Positions 12,901 through 23,900 of a stretch of 64,000 bases of DNA are shown in pieces. The stretch's first letter is position 1. Every line of letters starts with the position of its first letter. Under the pieces are notes generated by a model. It did no database searches. It was given only the letters and a program-made list of their open reading frames with translations, and was not told where the DNA came from. Where the stretch lies: positions 60,119,632 through 60,183,631 of the forward strand of contig OX359246.1 in NCBI GenBank assembly GCA_947179485.1, written 5' to 3'. Made by a program: the position numbers and the translations under genes. Source of the stretch: Allacma fusca (Eukaryota; Arthropoda; Collembola; Symphypleona; Sminthuridae).

Positions 12901-13904
12901 TATCATTTCTTCATCGTATCTGTCACTTCAGATCCTGAAGTCTTTCGCCAGCCTCTTGCTCTTTCTTCTCACAATTTGTAAATTAGAGAAAGATTCTTAT
13001 AGCTCTTTTGAAAACCTATAAAATTTCCTACAAATAGATGCGTAACGTAATATTTGGGAGAAAAAGTTGTTTAAATTCAACAAATACAAATACTAAATTA
13101 AAAATTTGTGAAAATATTGTTTTTAATTTTCGTAACCGAAGCATCAAACAAATCTTAGAAAATGTGGAAACAAATTTTTTACAAGATTAGGGATTCAATT
13201 ATTTCACGAGTTACTCCTTTATATTAGCTAGAGGGAAGAAAAGGAGTATGAAAAATACCTTAGTTTTTTGAATTTTAAAAATCGTTTAATCAGAGGCACA
13301 CTCATGTCGTATATGGTCGCTGAAATCGTCGCAAAATTGTTTCAGTGCTGTTCAAAAACAGCATGTAAGCCATTTTGCTTCTTCAGTGATGATATGCCGA
13401 AGCCTGGGGATTTTAAAAAATGCGTTGTAGATTTGTTGTATGCTTTCTGTTGGATTTGCAATATATGAATGAAATTTACTCTTTGCATTGGTTTTTGGAA
13501 TTGCTACTATTTTTATGTTAATGTCTGTGCACGTAGTGTAGTAAATTACAAACAATGGGGTATGTATTTCTATGTGCTTAACTGAGACCATGCTTTTTTT
13601 GCTTGAACGACTCTACAGCTTATATGCTCCGGGTTTAGTTGTTTCAATTGTAGCTTATCACGTCGAAAGTATGCGTAAATTAATTGCTTTCTTTTAGCCA
13701 AAATATTAGTGCAAGCAGTCTGTAAAGTCGTGAAAGCTTAATTACATTTAGATATGTTTCTTTCCTGCTTGTAATTAGTCGGAGAAGGATGTCTGGGAAA
13801 AACAACGCAAATACCCCAAGTGTAATTTAACAGAAATTAAATTACCAGAATCTGATGACGACAACAAAATTATTAAATTGAAAGATTTTCGCGTTCCGGA
13901 ATAA
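9974..13904 (+). CDS. TPR-like protein, paralog B1
   Basis: Six exons: 9974-10026, 10114-10208, 11542-11613, 11686-11985, 12147-12259, 13779-13904; total 759 nt, 252 aa. Exons 1, 2, 3 and 6 have exactly the same lengths and phases as in A. The protein starts MDAELKLRIDSDKLAFYR. Residues ~28-50 form a TPR-like helix pair. Residues ~93-115 (ENMRLKLRVKDLERRLEIQ) look like a coiled coil that A lacks (exon 4 is 54 nt longer). Residues ~117-145 (YGAACEAFRTGNYEDCSQ…IDPKF) form a second TPR-like pair. The end of exon 5 is a valid donor (GACGAG|gtgaat); reading through gives a 228-aa form ending YPSPCKRIKEC (stop 12311-12313). Function unknown; likely a soluble adaptor (inference). A hAT-like element sits nine bases after the stop. 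Confidence 0.85.
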
Positions 13905-13913
13905 CCCCGTACC

Positions 13914-14482
13914 CAAAGGCGTCCAAAGGGTTCAGTCTACCTAAAATACTACATATTGTTTGCAGCTTTGCCTTCCCTACATATTAACCTATATTATTTG
14001 TCAAAAATAAATTGCCTACCTATTTGCCTACATATATACTCCTGTAATGTTTCTGCCTATATTTTAGCCTATAGAGGCCTTTTTTGTAGCCTATAAACAC
14101 CTATTTTTAGCCTATAAAGGTTTATTTTTTCAACTAAAAATCATCTATGTATGTACGTGCAATCGTTACACATGAAAAAAATCGAACTACTAAAATGTCA
14201 CGTATTTGAAGAATATTTTTCAGATTTATTTTAAGGTTAAATCAAATAATTGCTTGACAAATTTGTCAATGGATTATTAAATATGCCTATTTTTACCTTC
14301 GCAAACTGCCTACCTTGTTCCTAAATAAAAAGCGAACTCTTGCAGCTCCTACATATAATATAGGATTAATTTTAGCGGTAATTACTGCGCCCTATTTTAC
14401 TACCTATAATGACTTGGATTTTGCATCCTGCCTATTTTTATCCTATAAATAGGCCTATAAATAGGATAGGGAGACACCTTTG
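13914..14482. mobile_element. hAT-like word-array element, word GCCTAT, with 8-bp target duplication
   Basis: Terminal inverted repeats CAAAGGCGTC / CAAAGGTGTC (read from the right). The 8-bp duplication CCCGTACC lies on both sides (13906-13913, 14483-14490). The interior is made of GCCTAT, CCTATATT, CCTATTTTTA and their complements. It is inserted in the 3' UTR of gene B1, just after the stop codon, so transcripts must end inside or beyond it; AATAAA motifs lie inside it and at 14522. Confidence 0.85.
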
Positions 14483-14490
14483 CCCGTACC

Positions 14491-16173
14491 TATAATAACA
14501 GACATTTGTGAAACAAATGATAATAAATGTATAATAAGTTGAGAGTTCAAGTTCAAGTATAACTTGAAATGCTTAAATGCCGGTAAAGTAAAACCATAGT
14601 TTTAACTTGAATTTTCAAGTTAAAGTAACCTCCTGAGACTGAAAACAAAACTAACGAACACAATTGTGTGGTGTCTTTGAGATAAAAGTACAATGTCAAT
14701 CTAAGTGTCTTACGGAATTTACTTTTCTCTTCGAAAATCGGCTTGTTTCAAAACATAAAGTAACGTAAGCCAATATTAATTTACCGATTTCAAAGGCAAT
14801 TCGTGCTAAACTGAAGTAGTGTCCTTTGAAATGAATGGCGTATGACTAAAAGAACATGTTTGTGTAATTATTATGTAAGTACTTACATTCATATCTAATT
14901 ATATGTATCAATTTTTCGGCTTATTCTTGACTATGAATGTGTTTATGAATTTGAATTGTGCAAAATATTAATAGCTATAACAACGGGCAGTGTCCAGTTT
15001 TGTAATTATATTAAATGGATTGTGTATAAATGCAATGCCAATCGGTGTGCTGTAGTAAATGACCATACATACAAACTTACATTATTTCCGGCCGTTGTCT
15101 GTATCTGTACATTGTACATCAATCCCACAGGTATGTATTCAACCTACATTCATTCAAGTAGGCTATTGTGTCCAGCAAATTTTATAGACGTTTTACATTG
15201 TTAATTTTCTGTCTATCCCATAATGTCTTCATTACGAGAATTTTTTCCTAGCCTATATTTTATCTGTAGACCCTACATGTAGGGGTGGCGCCCAGCTTTA
15301 GTGTCCTGTTATCTTGGCCTTAAAATCATGAAATAAAGCGTGTGAATAAATTCTCACTAAATTTCCTAGGACCACTATATTTGATTTTTTTAATGAATAT
15401 TAAAGCTCACTCAACACATGTCAAAACTTTATTTCTACATCATTAAAACAACAGTACTCACTCAGAGCATTGCTTGAGCAAGACAATCAAGTAACAGTCT
15501 CACAGACCTTATAACAAATGTCACTTTCTTTAATTTTCGGATTACTACTGTATTTTCTTCTTGAGGCCTTTACATAGAACGGCTTCATTATGATAGACCT
15601 ACATATATGACCTTTCACAATCATTTTTTATATTTCTCTACGAACCTGGAGCATCAGAAGCGAATTCATATCACTCTGCCTGGATTATTTTCAAATGAAT
15701 ATCCATATTAATCATAATGTTCATGTAGCCAAATTTTAATACTAATAGTTATTACATCTTTTGGTTCGTGTACATTAACAACGCATACATAATTAATTCT
15801 ATAAAAATGAGAAAGCACAAAAAAAGAATTAAAGCAGTATCTATACATATGTTGTGTTTATCAAGAACAAACACAACCTGTGCGCACAACTTAATGAATA
15901 GTTGGTATACATCCCTAATTGTAAATCTAAACTTTTAATTAAAAATTTATAAATTAAAAAATCTTACTGCTTGTACAAATACTACAAAACAGTAGAGGCA
16001 CGATTTGATTCGGAGAGCAAATTCCGTAATACTGGTGCTTAAGCAATCATTGATTATTGCTAATTACATTTTCTTTCCCTTATAGCCAAAGCCTAAGTAT
16101 ACACATGAAACCTTTGATATAATCAAATAACAAAATATTTATATATCCTCATCCATATCTTACTAACTACAGA
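14491..16173. other. Intergenic, B1 to Cys-rich B1
   Basis: AT-rich spacer between convergent genes. Around 14545-14640 there is a short patch of TTCAAG / CTTGAA words like the array at 49176. The rest shows nothing I recognise. An 82-codon open frame at 14956-15204 has no codon or family signal. Copy 2: 35518-37200. Confidence 0.55.
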
Positions 16174-16511
16174 TTAATTATCTGGACAGATCCCGCAAAG
16201 GCAATCGCAGATACTCCCACAAGCACCACAATTATCACAACCATCACAGCCCTCGCAAGTGGCACAGGTCTCGCAGCATTTCTCACACCATTCTGTGTCA
16301 CAAGTCTCCTCACATCCGCAACCCGGGCAACAACTGAAGTCACAGCAGCAACAGCAACACTCCTCCAAATCCACATCATCCCTTTTATTTTTCTTCTTCT
16401 CCTCATCTTCCTCCTCAGCTTCAGTCTGAGGTCTCACAAACCCAATGAGCTGATTCTCCCGGGTAACCACTCCGGATTTGTCTAGATTCTCCTCTATAAG
16501 TCCCGTTGATC
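16174..16511 (-). CDS. Cys-rich protein, intact exon, copy B1
   Basis: Open on the minus strand from a plausible splice acceptor (…TTTATTAAG|, exon from 16511) to a TAA at 16174-16176; no ATG at the start, so at least one upstream exon is expected. Order: ~25 residues (LIEENLDKSGVVTRENQLIG), an acidic then Lys-rich linker (EAEEEDEEKKKNK), then 61 residues with 24 Cys beginning CCCCCCDFSCCPGCGC and ending CDCLCGICPDN. The Cys runs could be palmitoylated or bind metal. The spacing is loosely like the I-mfa (MyoD-inhibitor) domain, but I would not claim it. Convergent with gene B1. Unlike copies A and C, this reading frame is kept, so it is the likely functional member. Confidence 0.65.
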
Positions 16512-17693
16512 CTTAATAAACAAACATCCCAAGGAAATATTAATTATTAACCATTCCAGGAATGACGACGTTGACCTTGACCCAAGCACCAAAAAATTAT
16601 AATCAATGACCACGCAGTGCCAATGCCATGCAAGCTCTTGTCAAATTCAAAAAAATACATACACACATACATATGTATATATTATTTACGTAAAAGAAAT
16701 TCTTACAGTGATATCTATAGTCGTATTAACAATTCAACGCTACTTAATTAGCAGATTCCAGGAGCATTTTAATGATACAGCAGAAGTATATGTGACATCC
16801 GTCAGCTGCGTCCACAACAGATTGTGGAAACAAGGAATTGATAATTTGCACTGTCAAAAAGCCATTTATGATTGTTAGTGTTTTGTTTAGCGTTACAATA
16901 AATGCGTATAGAAGAAAAAGTCCAGTATCGACACAAATGAAGGAGATTACAAGAATAATAATAATAGTTCATTAAGTTTTTACCCGCGTGTTCCGGAGGA
17001 GCAGTAGGTGATTGGGAAATATTCGTAAATTCCATTTTAACAGTTGTAATTTTGAGATCAAAAAAACTACGAAATTAAATTAATTATTCTTGGGACTGTT
17101 TTGAAAAAACTACTTTTACAGCCAGTCAATGTTTTGCGTTTTGCTTTACAATTGAATGATGTGTACTCAATTTCTGATAAATTCCAATTATTTAAGCTTT
17201 GGCTCCAGGCCAGACTGTCCTTGTGGCATCAAAAGCACATCCTTCTTAGTTTTTGTTCAAGTTTCAGCAGGTTTCATATCTGTAAGATGAGAGAGGTAAT
17301 GCCTGATTCCAACATCAGTAATTAATGTTATTCTCAAACGGGGCAGCTATCTGAAGAAAAAAAACTTTCCTTGAATTTTTTCCCTTCCTTAAGCTTACGT
17401 TTAAACCTAGTGTATTGTTGTGGGTACAGTTTTGAATGTGAAGGCAGTTACATGCAAGGCGATTGCGTTTGAGTGGCATGAGCATGAAAAACTAAAACAA
17501 TTCCGGGATCCTGAGTAAATTCTGTGAATGATTTAAAATGTATTTATTAAATATCAGGAATGATTTTTTATTTTTCCAATTGATGTTCTTATTGTTAGAT
17601 AGCTACAAAGGTTCTAAATTTATTGTGTATTTAAAAGGGCTGTCAAACCAGATAAGATCCATGAAAAAGATTTTTAAAAACATCTTGTGTAGA
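16512..17693. other. Upstream region of Cys-rich B1
   Basis: Just upstream of the exon, the minus strand of all Cys-rich copies encodes a conserved hydrophobic stretch (B1: FLVLGSRSTSSFLEWL then FLEWLIINISLGCLFIK; A1 has GWLLISTFLGCGFIK), but in a different frame from the Cys domain. It may be an upstream exon with a membrane segment joined by splicing, or a relic. Beyond ~16650 nothing is recognisable. Copy 2: 37539-38720. Confidence 0.35.
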
Positions 17694-17701
17694 ACCGGAA
17701 C

Positions 17702-18252
17702 CAGAGATGCGCAGCCTTGGAAGGCTAGCCTTCCAAGAAGGCTTCCTTGAAGGCGGAAAGGTAACTTTCTTAACGTTGCAGAAGGAATGGAAGGATGGTG
17801 ATACTTTTTTCTGAAGGCTGAAGGAAGCCTTCACAAAAACAAGCAGTGAAGGATTGTGAAGGAAGGCTTCCTAAATATTAGCCCTCCAAGGCCGTGAAGG
17901 CTTCCAGGTACACGAAATATCTATAACGTGAAAGCAAAGCATATCCAACGACGTTTTGCTGCTAGCGCAACAATGCAGCCAATTCGTGAATTTACAATGT
18001 GTGCCGCTATCTTCACTACACTGAATCCTGCTGGTGCAAAACGTTTTTAAGCGGGTTGTAGTTTAAAATTGAAGGAAGGCTATTTTTAGAAGAAGGCTGA
18101 AGGCAAAAATGAGTGCATGTTTATTGGAAGGAAGGGTGAAGGAAGGCAGATTTTTTAGAGGGCTTCATTCTAGGACATGTTGAAGGGAAAATTTTGATTG
18201 AATTTTCGCCTTCGAAGGCTTGAAGGAAGGCTGTTTCCTTTGCGCATCTCTG
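17702..18252. mobile_element. hAT-like word-array element, word GGAAGGC, with 8-bp target duplication
   Basis: Perfect 12-bp terminal inverted repeats CAGAGATGCGCA. Target duplication ACCGGAAC at 17694-17701 and 18253-18260. The interior is dense in GGAAGGC, GAAGGCTT and complements; only a ~150-bp stretch near 17920-18050 is free of the word. The same family appears in opposite orientation at the right edge of the window (63949 on). Confidence 0.9.
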
Positions 18253-18260
18253 ACCGGAAC

Positions 18261-18514
18261 TACTCCCAATAACTTTGCCAGTATGTTTGTTTTCAGGGAT
18301 ATAATATCTGAAAAAATGAAAATTCCCATTTCAATTACAATACCTGCTTAAATGTAATTTCGATTTAAATACGGATTCCGATATACCCAAATAATTTATT
18401 TTGAATTACGATACCAGTTAGTTTAAATACTTTTAAATAATTCCGATTCCTATTCCGATTCTATGTATGTAACTAATAATTTATTAATATTTTTGTCATT
18501 CTGTAAGTCATTCG
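18261..18514. other. AT-rich spacer with TTCCGATTCC words
   Basis: Between two hAT-like elements. It contains repeated GATTCCGAT / AATTCCGATTCC words and TTTAAATAC words over ~130 bp, possibly the remains of another word-array element. No ends visible. Confidence 0.35.
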
Positions 18515-18522
18515 ACCACGTC

Positions 18523-19447
18523 CAAAGATGCATTTCCTTCCTACAAGGATCCTACACAAATAGGCATATTTATAGGATAGGAACTGACTTTGCAAGAATT
18601 TATATGTAGGAAAAGGAAGGCATGAAAAATATAATAACTAAAAGTAGGGATAGGATAGCAAGCCTCCTTCCGAGCAAAAGTACAAATAGGAAGGGTAGGA
18701 GTTAGCTGACAAAGCATAAAGTATGGAATATAGGCTTAGTCCAAATGCTTGGGCTGGTATAAAATGGTCGTAATTAATATTATCCAAACAAATCCACTGT
18801 CCAATAAAAACCGGTTTTAACCAAAACGTACCACCGGCTTGGCTAATATTACGCATGCATGAACATAGGGTTGCCAAGTGGTCAGAAATGGCCTGGTTAT
18901 TATCGGTTAAAATCCGGTTCTAACCGGCCCGGACCTGTTGTATAGGTTGGTATAAAATGGCCATAATTAATACTATCCAAATAATTCCACTGTCCAATAA
19001 AAACCGGTTGTTACCATTTCTTGCCACTGGCTTGGCCTTTATTGATAAAAGCCGGTTCTTTGCCAACCCTGGTCCCAGTCCGTCCCAGTCCCTGTATTTG
19101 TTTCATTTTTAAGTCCCAGTCTCAGTCCAGTCCGTATCTGTATCTCAGTTTTTGAAGTCCATCTCAATAGACTGAGTCCCGTTTCCCCAACATTAGCATT
19201 GACTTTTTAATGAAGATTCCAACGTTTCTTAAAAGGATAGGCATACGAATGATTGTTGTATGTCAAAGGAACCTATATAGGAAATAGGAATATATAGGAA
19301 GGCAGAGTTGTCCATGATTTTAAAATATACGCATATAGAAAAAGAGCTCGAGGCTGGCATTTGGACTAGATATAGGATATGTAGGAGAATTTTTTAATAG
19401 CATTTAAAGGAAGGATATATGTACTGTGATTCGATTATGCATCTTTG
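18523..19447. mobile_element. hAT-like word-array element, word AGGATAGG, with 8-bp target duplication and nested arrays
   Basis: Ends CAAAGATGCAT / ATGCATCTTTG are perfect 11-bp inverted repeats. Target duplication ACCACGTC at 18515-18522 and 19448-19455. The outer parts are AGGATAGG / AGGAAGG / CCTATATAGG words. The middle (about 18760-19070) is a different array, AACCGGTT / TTGGC, containing a partly duplicated ~170-bp block, followed by a CCCAGTCC array to about 19200. The middle looks like one or two insertions, but I find no target duplications for them. Confidence 0.85.
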
Positions 19448-19455
19448 ACCACGTC

Positions 19456-19622
19456 ATTTAAAGTCACAGCAGCAAGAGCAATACTACTCCAAATCAATTT
19501 ATTTTTCTTCTTCTCATCTTTCTCCTCAGCTTCAGCCTGAGGTCTCACAAACCCAATGAGCTGATTCTCCTGGGTAATCTTTCCGGTTGTGTTTATATTC
19601 TCCTCTATAAGTCCAGTTTATC
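19456..19622 (-). pseudogene. Cys-rich gene, copy C1, fragment
   Basis: The minus strand reads LIEENINTTGKITQENQLIG, then a linker like that of B1, and stops being alignable at the start of the poly-Cys run. The hAT-like element at 18523 abuts it. The upstream hydrophobic segment (FLGWLLIITFLGCWFVK) is also present. It is a third paralog whose TPR-like partner is gone. Confidence 0.6.
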
Positions 19623-20234
19623 CTTTACAAACCAACATCCCAAGAAAGTAATAATTAATAACCATCCCAGGAATGAGCACGGGGACGTTGACCCAAGCAC
19701 CAAAAAATTAAAAATCAATGATCACAGAGTGCCATATTGCCATGCAAACTCTTGACAAATTCAAAAAATACATTTACACATATGCATAAGTACATATTTT
19801 TAATGTAACAGAAATTCAGACAAAGTGATATTTACTCGTCCTAACAATTCAATACTGATAATTATTGATTAATTTTCATCCCTCTTGAATGCAGTATTTA
19901 TATGCAACTTCAAATATAATACGTGCGATTGTTACAAGCACATAATACACGTTTGTATGTAAGCAACCGGACTTACAAGTAATGCTTCACCTCATCAATA
20001 AGAAGCTATTACTGGGTTTGATACTTGTGAATCTGCAGATTTGTATGCATGTGTAAACACATTAAAACATGTTCCTGCCTTATACAACCAGTACCTTTGT
20101 TGCGTGATATCTTTTAGAAATCATAAATTTGATATTGCCAAACAGATAAGCCAACCAGCTTTCAAATTTCAAGGTTAATATATGCATATGTATGCCTTTT
20201 AAAAGTCACGTGTATTTTTCCGACCTATTCTTTC
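19623..20234. other. Spacer upstream of gene A2
   Basis: Contains the upstream flank shared by the Cys-rich copies (to ~19830) and AT-rich sequence with no other recognisable feature. Copy 2 equivalent: 40650-41261. Confidence 0.5.
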
Positions 20235-20927
20235 GAAGTTTGTTTCTCTTCCAACCCAAAATTTTCACTACACTAGGAGAAAATATATATGTTGAAGTAC
20301 AGATAGATGTATGTGCTCCTAAAAGCAGATTTGCGTATATGCTATAAGAACGCCCAGCAATCTGAATTTACATTAAAATATATCGGGAAAAATCTTCAAA
20401 TATAACGTGGACCAAAATAAATGTACTTATGTACTTAGTGCTGACTTATAATAATAAGATAAGAAAAAGGTAAAATAAGGCTACACGGTCGTACTAACTG
20501 TTTATTTGAGAATATGAAGGACTTAAAAGTGCACAGGCATATTCACAACTTTAGGATGGATGGAGCTCTCTCCAAATGTACAAGAAAGTTAAAAATATTC
20601 AAATGTTTAGAATGTCCAACCAGTGTGATTTTAAATACCATTTCCTTACCTTCACCTCAACGGTTGATTAGGTTTATGTGTATATATTTTTCGAGCTTTT
20701 GGAGGTCATGCTTTGTTATTCACCGCTATTCCAGGTTACCTTAAGGTCTTATTGTTATTTCTAGTACGAAATTTTGTGTGTATGTATTTTCCTCCTTCAA
20801 GTAAGCCAATTTCTCATTCTTCTGTGCGCTGTCAAACTGTTTACATCCTGCATTTCGAGAATAATTACTATCTTGTTCTGTTGAGTCTTACTCTGAGAAG
20901 TTGTAAAATTGTATTTAGCAAACGACG
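20235..20927 (+). promoter_or_regulatory. Conserved upstream region of gene A2
   Basis: Homologous to 9355-9973 upstream of B1. Contains a 76-codon open frame (20514 on, MKDLKVHRHIHNFRMDG…) whose first ~22 codons are also open in B before a stop there, so it is not supported as a gene. Best read as promoter plus 5' UTR. Confidence 0.5.
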
Positions 20928-23900
20928 ATGAATAGTGAATTGAAACTAAGAATTGTCGGTGACAAGCTTGCCTTTTACAGGTAAGCCAACAACAGTAAAC
21001 ACATTATTGTATCCTTACGAGTGAATTACATTTTTTTATTGTCCAGGTCATTGAGAATTAAATGTATTTTTTAGAGCGAAATATGCTGTGGGTTGCAACC
21101 GAATACATATGTCAGAGGTATTGCTTCAGATGGGACAATATGCTCAAGCTTCCAGAAAATTGTTGAAAGGTATGTACTGTAGTTTAGTCATATTTAGCAT
21201 CGTATTACATTATAAAATCGGTACAATCATTTACCTTTCAAAATCGCTAAAAAAATTTCTATAGCCTAGTAATTGTGTGTTTATTTTCAATGATGTCAAA
21301 GAAAAATATTTGCAATTAATGATTAATATTCATTGATCATGAATTTATCAAGTCTCAAATTTTAAATGTTAACATTAATTGTAATAATTATTTGAGCATT
21401 TCTTATGAATTAATCGTAGTCATTGCTTCAGTATTGTTTAGAACGTAGTCCCGTAGTCCGTGCAAGTAATTACTTATTCCATAGATTGACATTTTGAGGA
21501 GCTTTTTTATGAAGGTAAAACTGTGTCTATTACTATATAGAATATGTGCACAAAGGCAAGATTTGGGATACATTAGAAGAGTTTGGATGTAATGTTTGAA
21601 CTTGTAAAGTTTTGATAGAACCGTATGAGTAATCACAGGAAGATTGTAATTCTTTATTGCAAACTGCCTGAACTACATTCCCGAAACATTATTATTGCTA
21701 TTAGACTACATCTCAAATAAACAGTCAAAAGCAATCATACAGCAGTACCTATGTAGGTTCTTTGCATTATCTTTGTTTTGGGAAGTTACATATTTGTTCC
21801 GAAACTTAATGTTATTATAGCTCTTTGTCCTGGTAGTAACGCAGTGTGCTACATACAAGGTACCTATGTAAGTTTTCCAACTCTTTAGATTGCATAATTA
21901 CTCAAACAGAAAATTCAAAAAACTGCAGCCCTCTATAAATGTTTAGCGGTATATCTATGTATATATACTACAAATGAGGTTGTATTTCTTATTGTGTTCT
22001 CGTATAGGTTTTCAAGTATAGTCGTTGCGATAAATAGTCCATGTTGTGGAAGAGAGATTGGCAAAATGAATGCAGGGGAAGCTGTTGTTTCTAAGCTGAA
22101 GTTGGAGTAATGCTAAATTGCAAGAATTCCACTTGCTGGTCTGAGTAAAGTTAGCCGCCGTGAGAATCTCTTATCAAAAATTTCAGCAAGTTTTTCTATT
22201 TTCGGCATGAATTCTTGATTCATTCAAAAGCTTTCTCAAAAGTTAATTTTTGGGACAGGGCGAGTTTGAGTTGATTTCTTTAAGACGAAGTAAAAATTCC
22301 AGAATGAAATGTGGTTAAAAAGTGAGTATTTTGATATACCCCACCAATCATTTTACTATGATTTGTTCGATGAGTGGAAAGATTGTGGTGTCATTTTCAC
22401 GGGTCTTATCATATTCTCAAGTTTAAAAATCGATGGAGGTAAAATGCCATGTACGTAATAATTACATACATAGTATATGGCAATTTTGCATAAGCAAGGT
22501 TTGTCGGCATGATAATGGGGCATGCTGACATTTTTACACATTTAAGAGTATGAATAATGACTATTCCCTTCACTCTCCATAACTCCCAGCGCTACAGGTA
22601 ACCTACTCGGTGGATGATTTAGAGATTCATTTTTGTGATGAGTAGAACGATTTAGGTTGTCGTTGTCTCCTTTTTAAAGAAACCTTGAAATGAGGCAAAT
22701 TGCAAAGCCAACAGTGAAATTGTAGTCAACATTACGGCTGTAATAAAGGGAGGGAGGGGAAGTGAGTAAAGTGAGAGAGCGAATGAGAAAATTCAAATTA
22801 CAGGGTGAGTTGTCCAGATTTGCGATCATATTTCTTGTAGATATGTACAAAATATATATCTACAAAGACCGTAATTATTTCGAACTACAATAAATAGTTC
22901 TTTAAGAGAGTACACAGATCTAGGAATGCGTGATCCATTAGAATTAGAACGCATAGTAATAAAAACACTGGAAGTCTAACTTGAATTCATTGAAATCTAC
23001 CAAAATTATAGCATTATGAAATTTTCTTTGTTGGCTCGAGTAGTGGAATTGTTGGCTGCAGGTTGGAGGAGAAAAATCAGTAAACTGACAATGAGCAGTA
23101 CAGGGACAAATAAGCCATTTCGTTGCATTCGGTTTTATAATCAACGTTCGGATTGTAGAAATATTGATCAAGACTACCAAATGTTTATGAATATCCTGCA
23201 AAACATTTTCAGCGTGTAGAGCAATTGACTTGCTCTTATCTTATCTACCGACATATCAAAAATATGCACAACTTATTGCAGGGTTTACTTAATAAAGATT
23301 AATCCCAAATTCAGTTTTATTTAAAATTTTAAACCTGGGCGACAGGATTGCAAAAGTGTTTGTTTAATTTATAAAATTTCATCATAGGAAACTTAGTTCT
23401 AGATCTTTATAGATCCGTTGTTGGTGTTAGAAGTACTAATTTCGGTCAAAATTAGAGACTTTTGAAATCCCTGTGAAATGTTTATTTTTGTCAAAATTTA
23501 TGTACAGATTTCGCAGGAAATTAATTACACATATTTGATCCATTTTAGCAATGCAAAACTTGGGATATTCGAAGGTACTGAAGGAAAAAATCCGGAATTG
23601 CAATGAAAAGATCAACGAAGGTAACTGTCAATTAATTCTCAAATGTTTTGAAATCAATGAATGATCATTATTTTACTTGCAGGAACAAATGAAATGAGAA
23701 AGTTCAGTCCAGAAACCGAAATCGTAGAAAGTATGGAGGAAAGAAGACAATGGTACTATGGCGAAGCCTGTGAGGCTTTCAAGTGTGGTAACATGGAGGA
23801 TGCCCAAAGAAACATCAAAGATGTGCTACTTATTGACCCACAATTTGTCCCTGGACGCATTTTAAAATTCGAGGTGAAACTTGTTGCTACATTTAAGAAG

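Larger units (their letters stand above)
1..21028. repeat. 21-kb tandem unit, copy 1 (left edge open)
   Basis: Copy 1 of a head-to-tail repeat with a period of 21,027 bp. Base 1 corresponds to 21,029 and 42,056. Within the first ~450 bases about eight substitutions or indels separate it from copies 2 and 3, which agree with each other there. After that I see almost none: two that I am sure of are 16503 (C) versus 37530 (G) and 18250 (C) versus 39277 (A). The unit holds genes A and B, three Cys-rich segments and several transposons. The near-perfect identity means either very recent duplication, homogenisation or an assembly loop. Confidence 0.95.

Noticed and set aside
16174-16470. Metallothionein identity for the Cys-rich protein
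   Set aside because: The CCCCCC run and the acidic linker do not fit metallothionein spacing (CxC, CxxC clusters without long leader); kept as unknown Cys-rich.
20514-20744. Small upstream gene MKDLKVHRHIHN… before gene A
   Set aside because: In the paralogous B upstream region the frame stops after ~30 codons, so the shared sequence is better explained as promoter/5' UTR.
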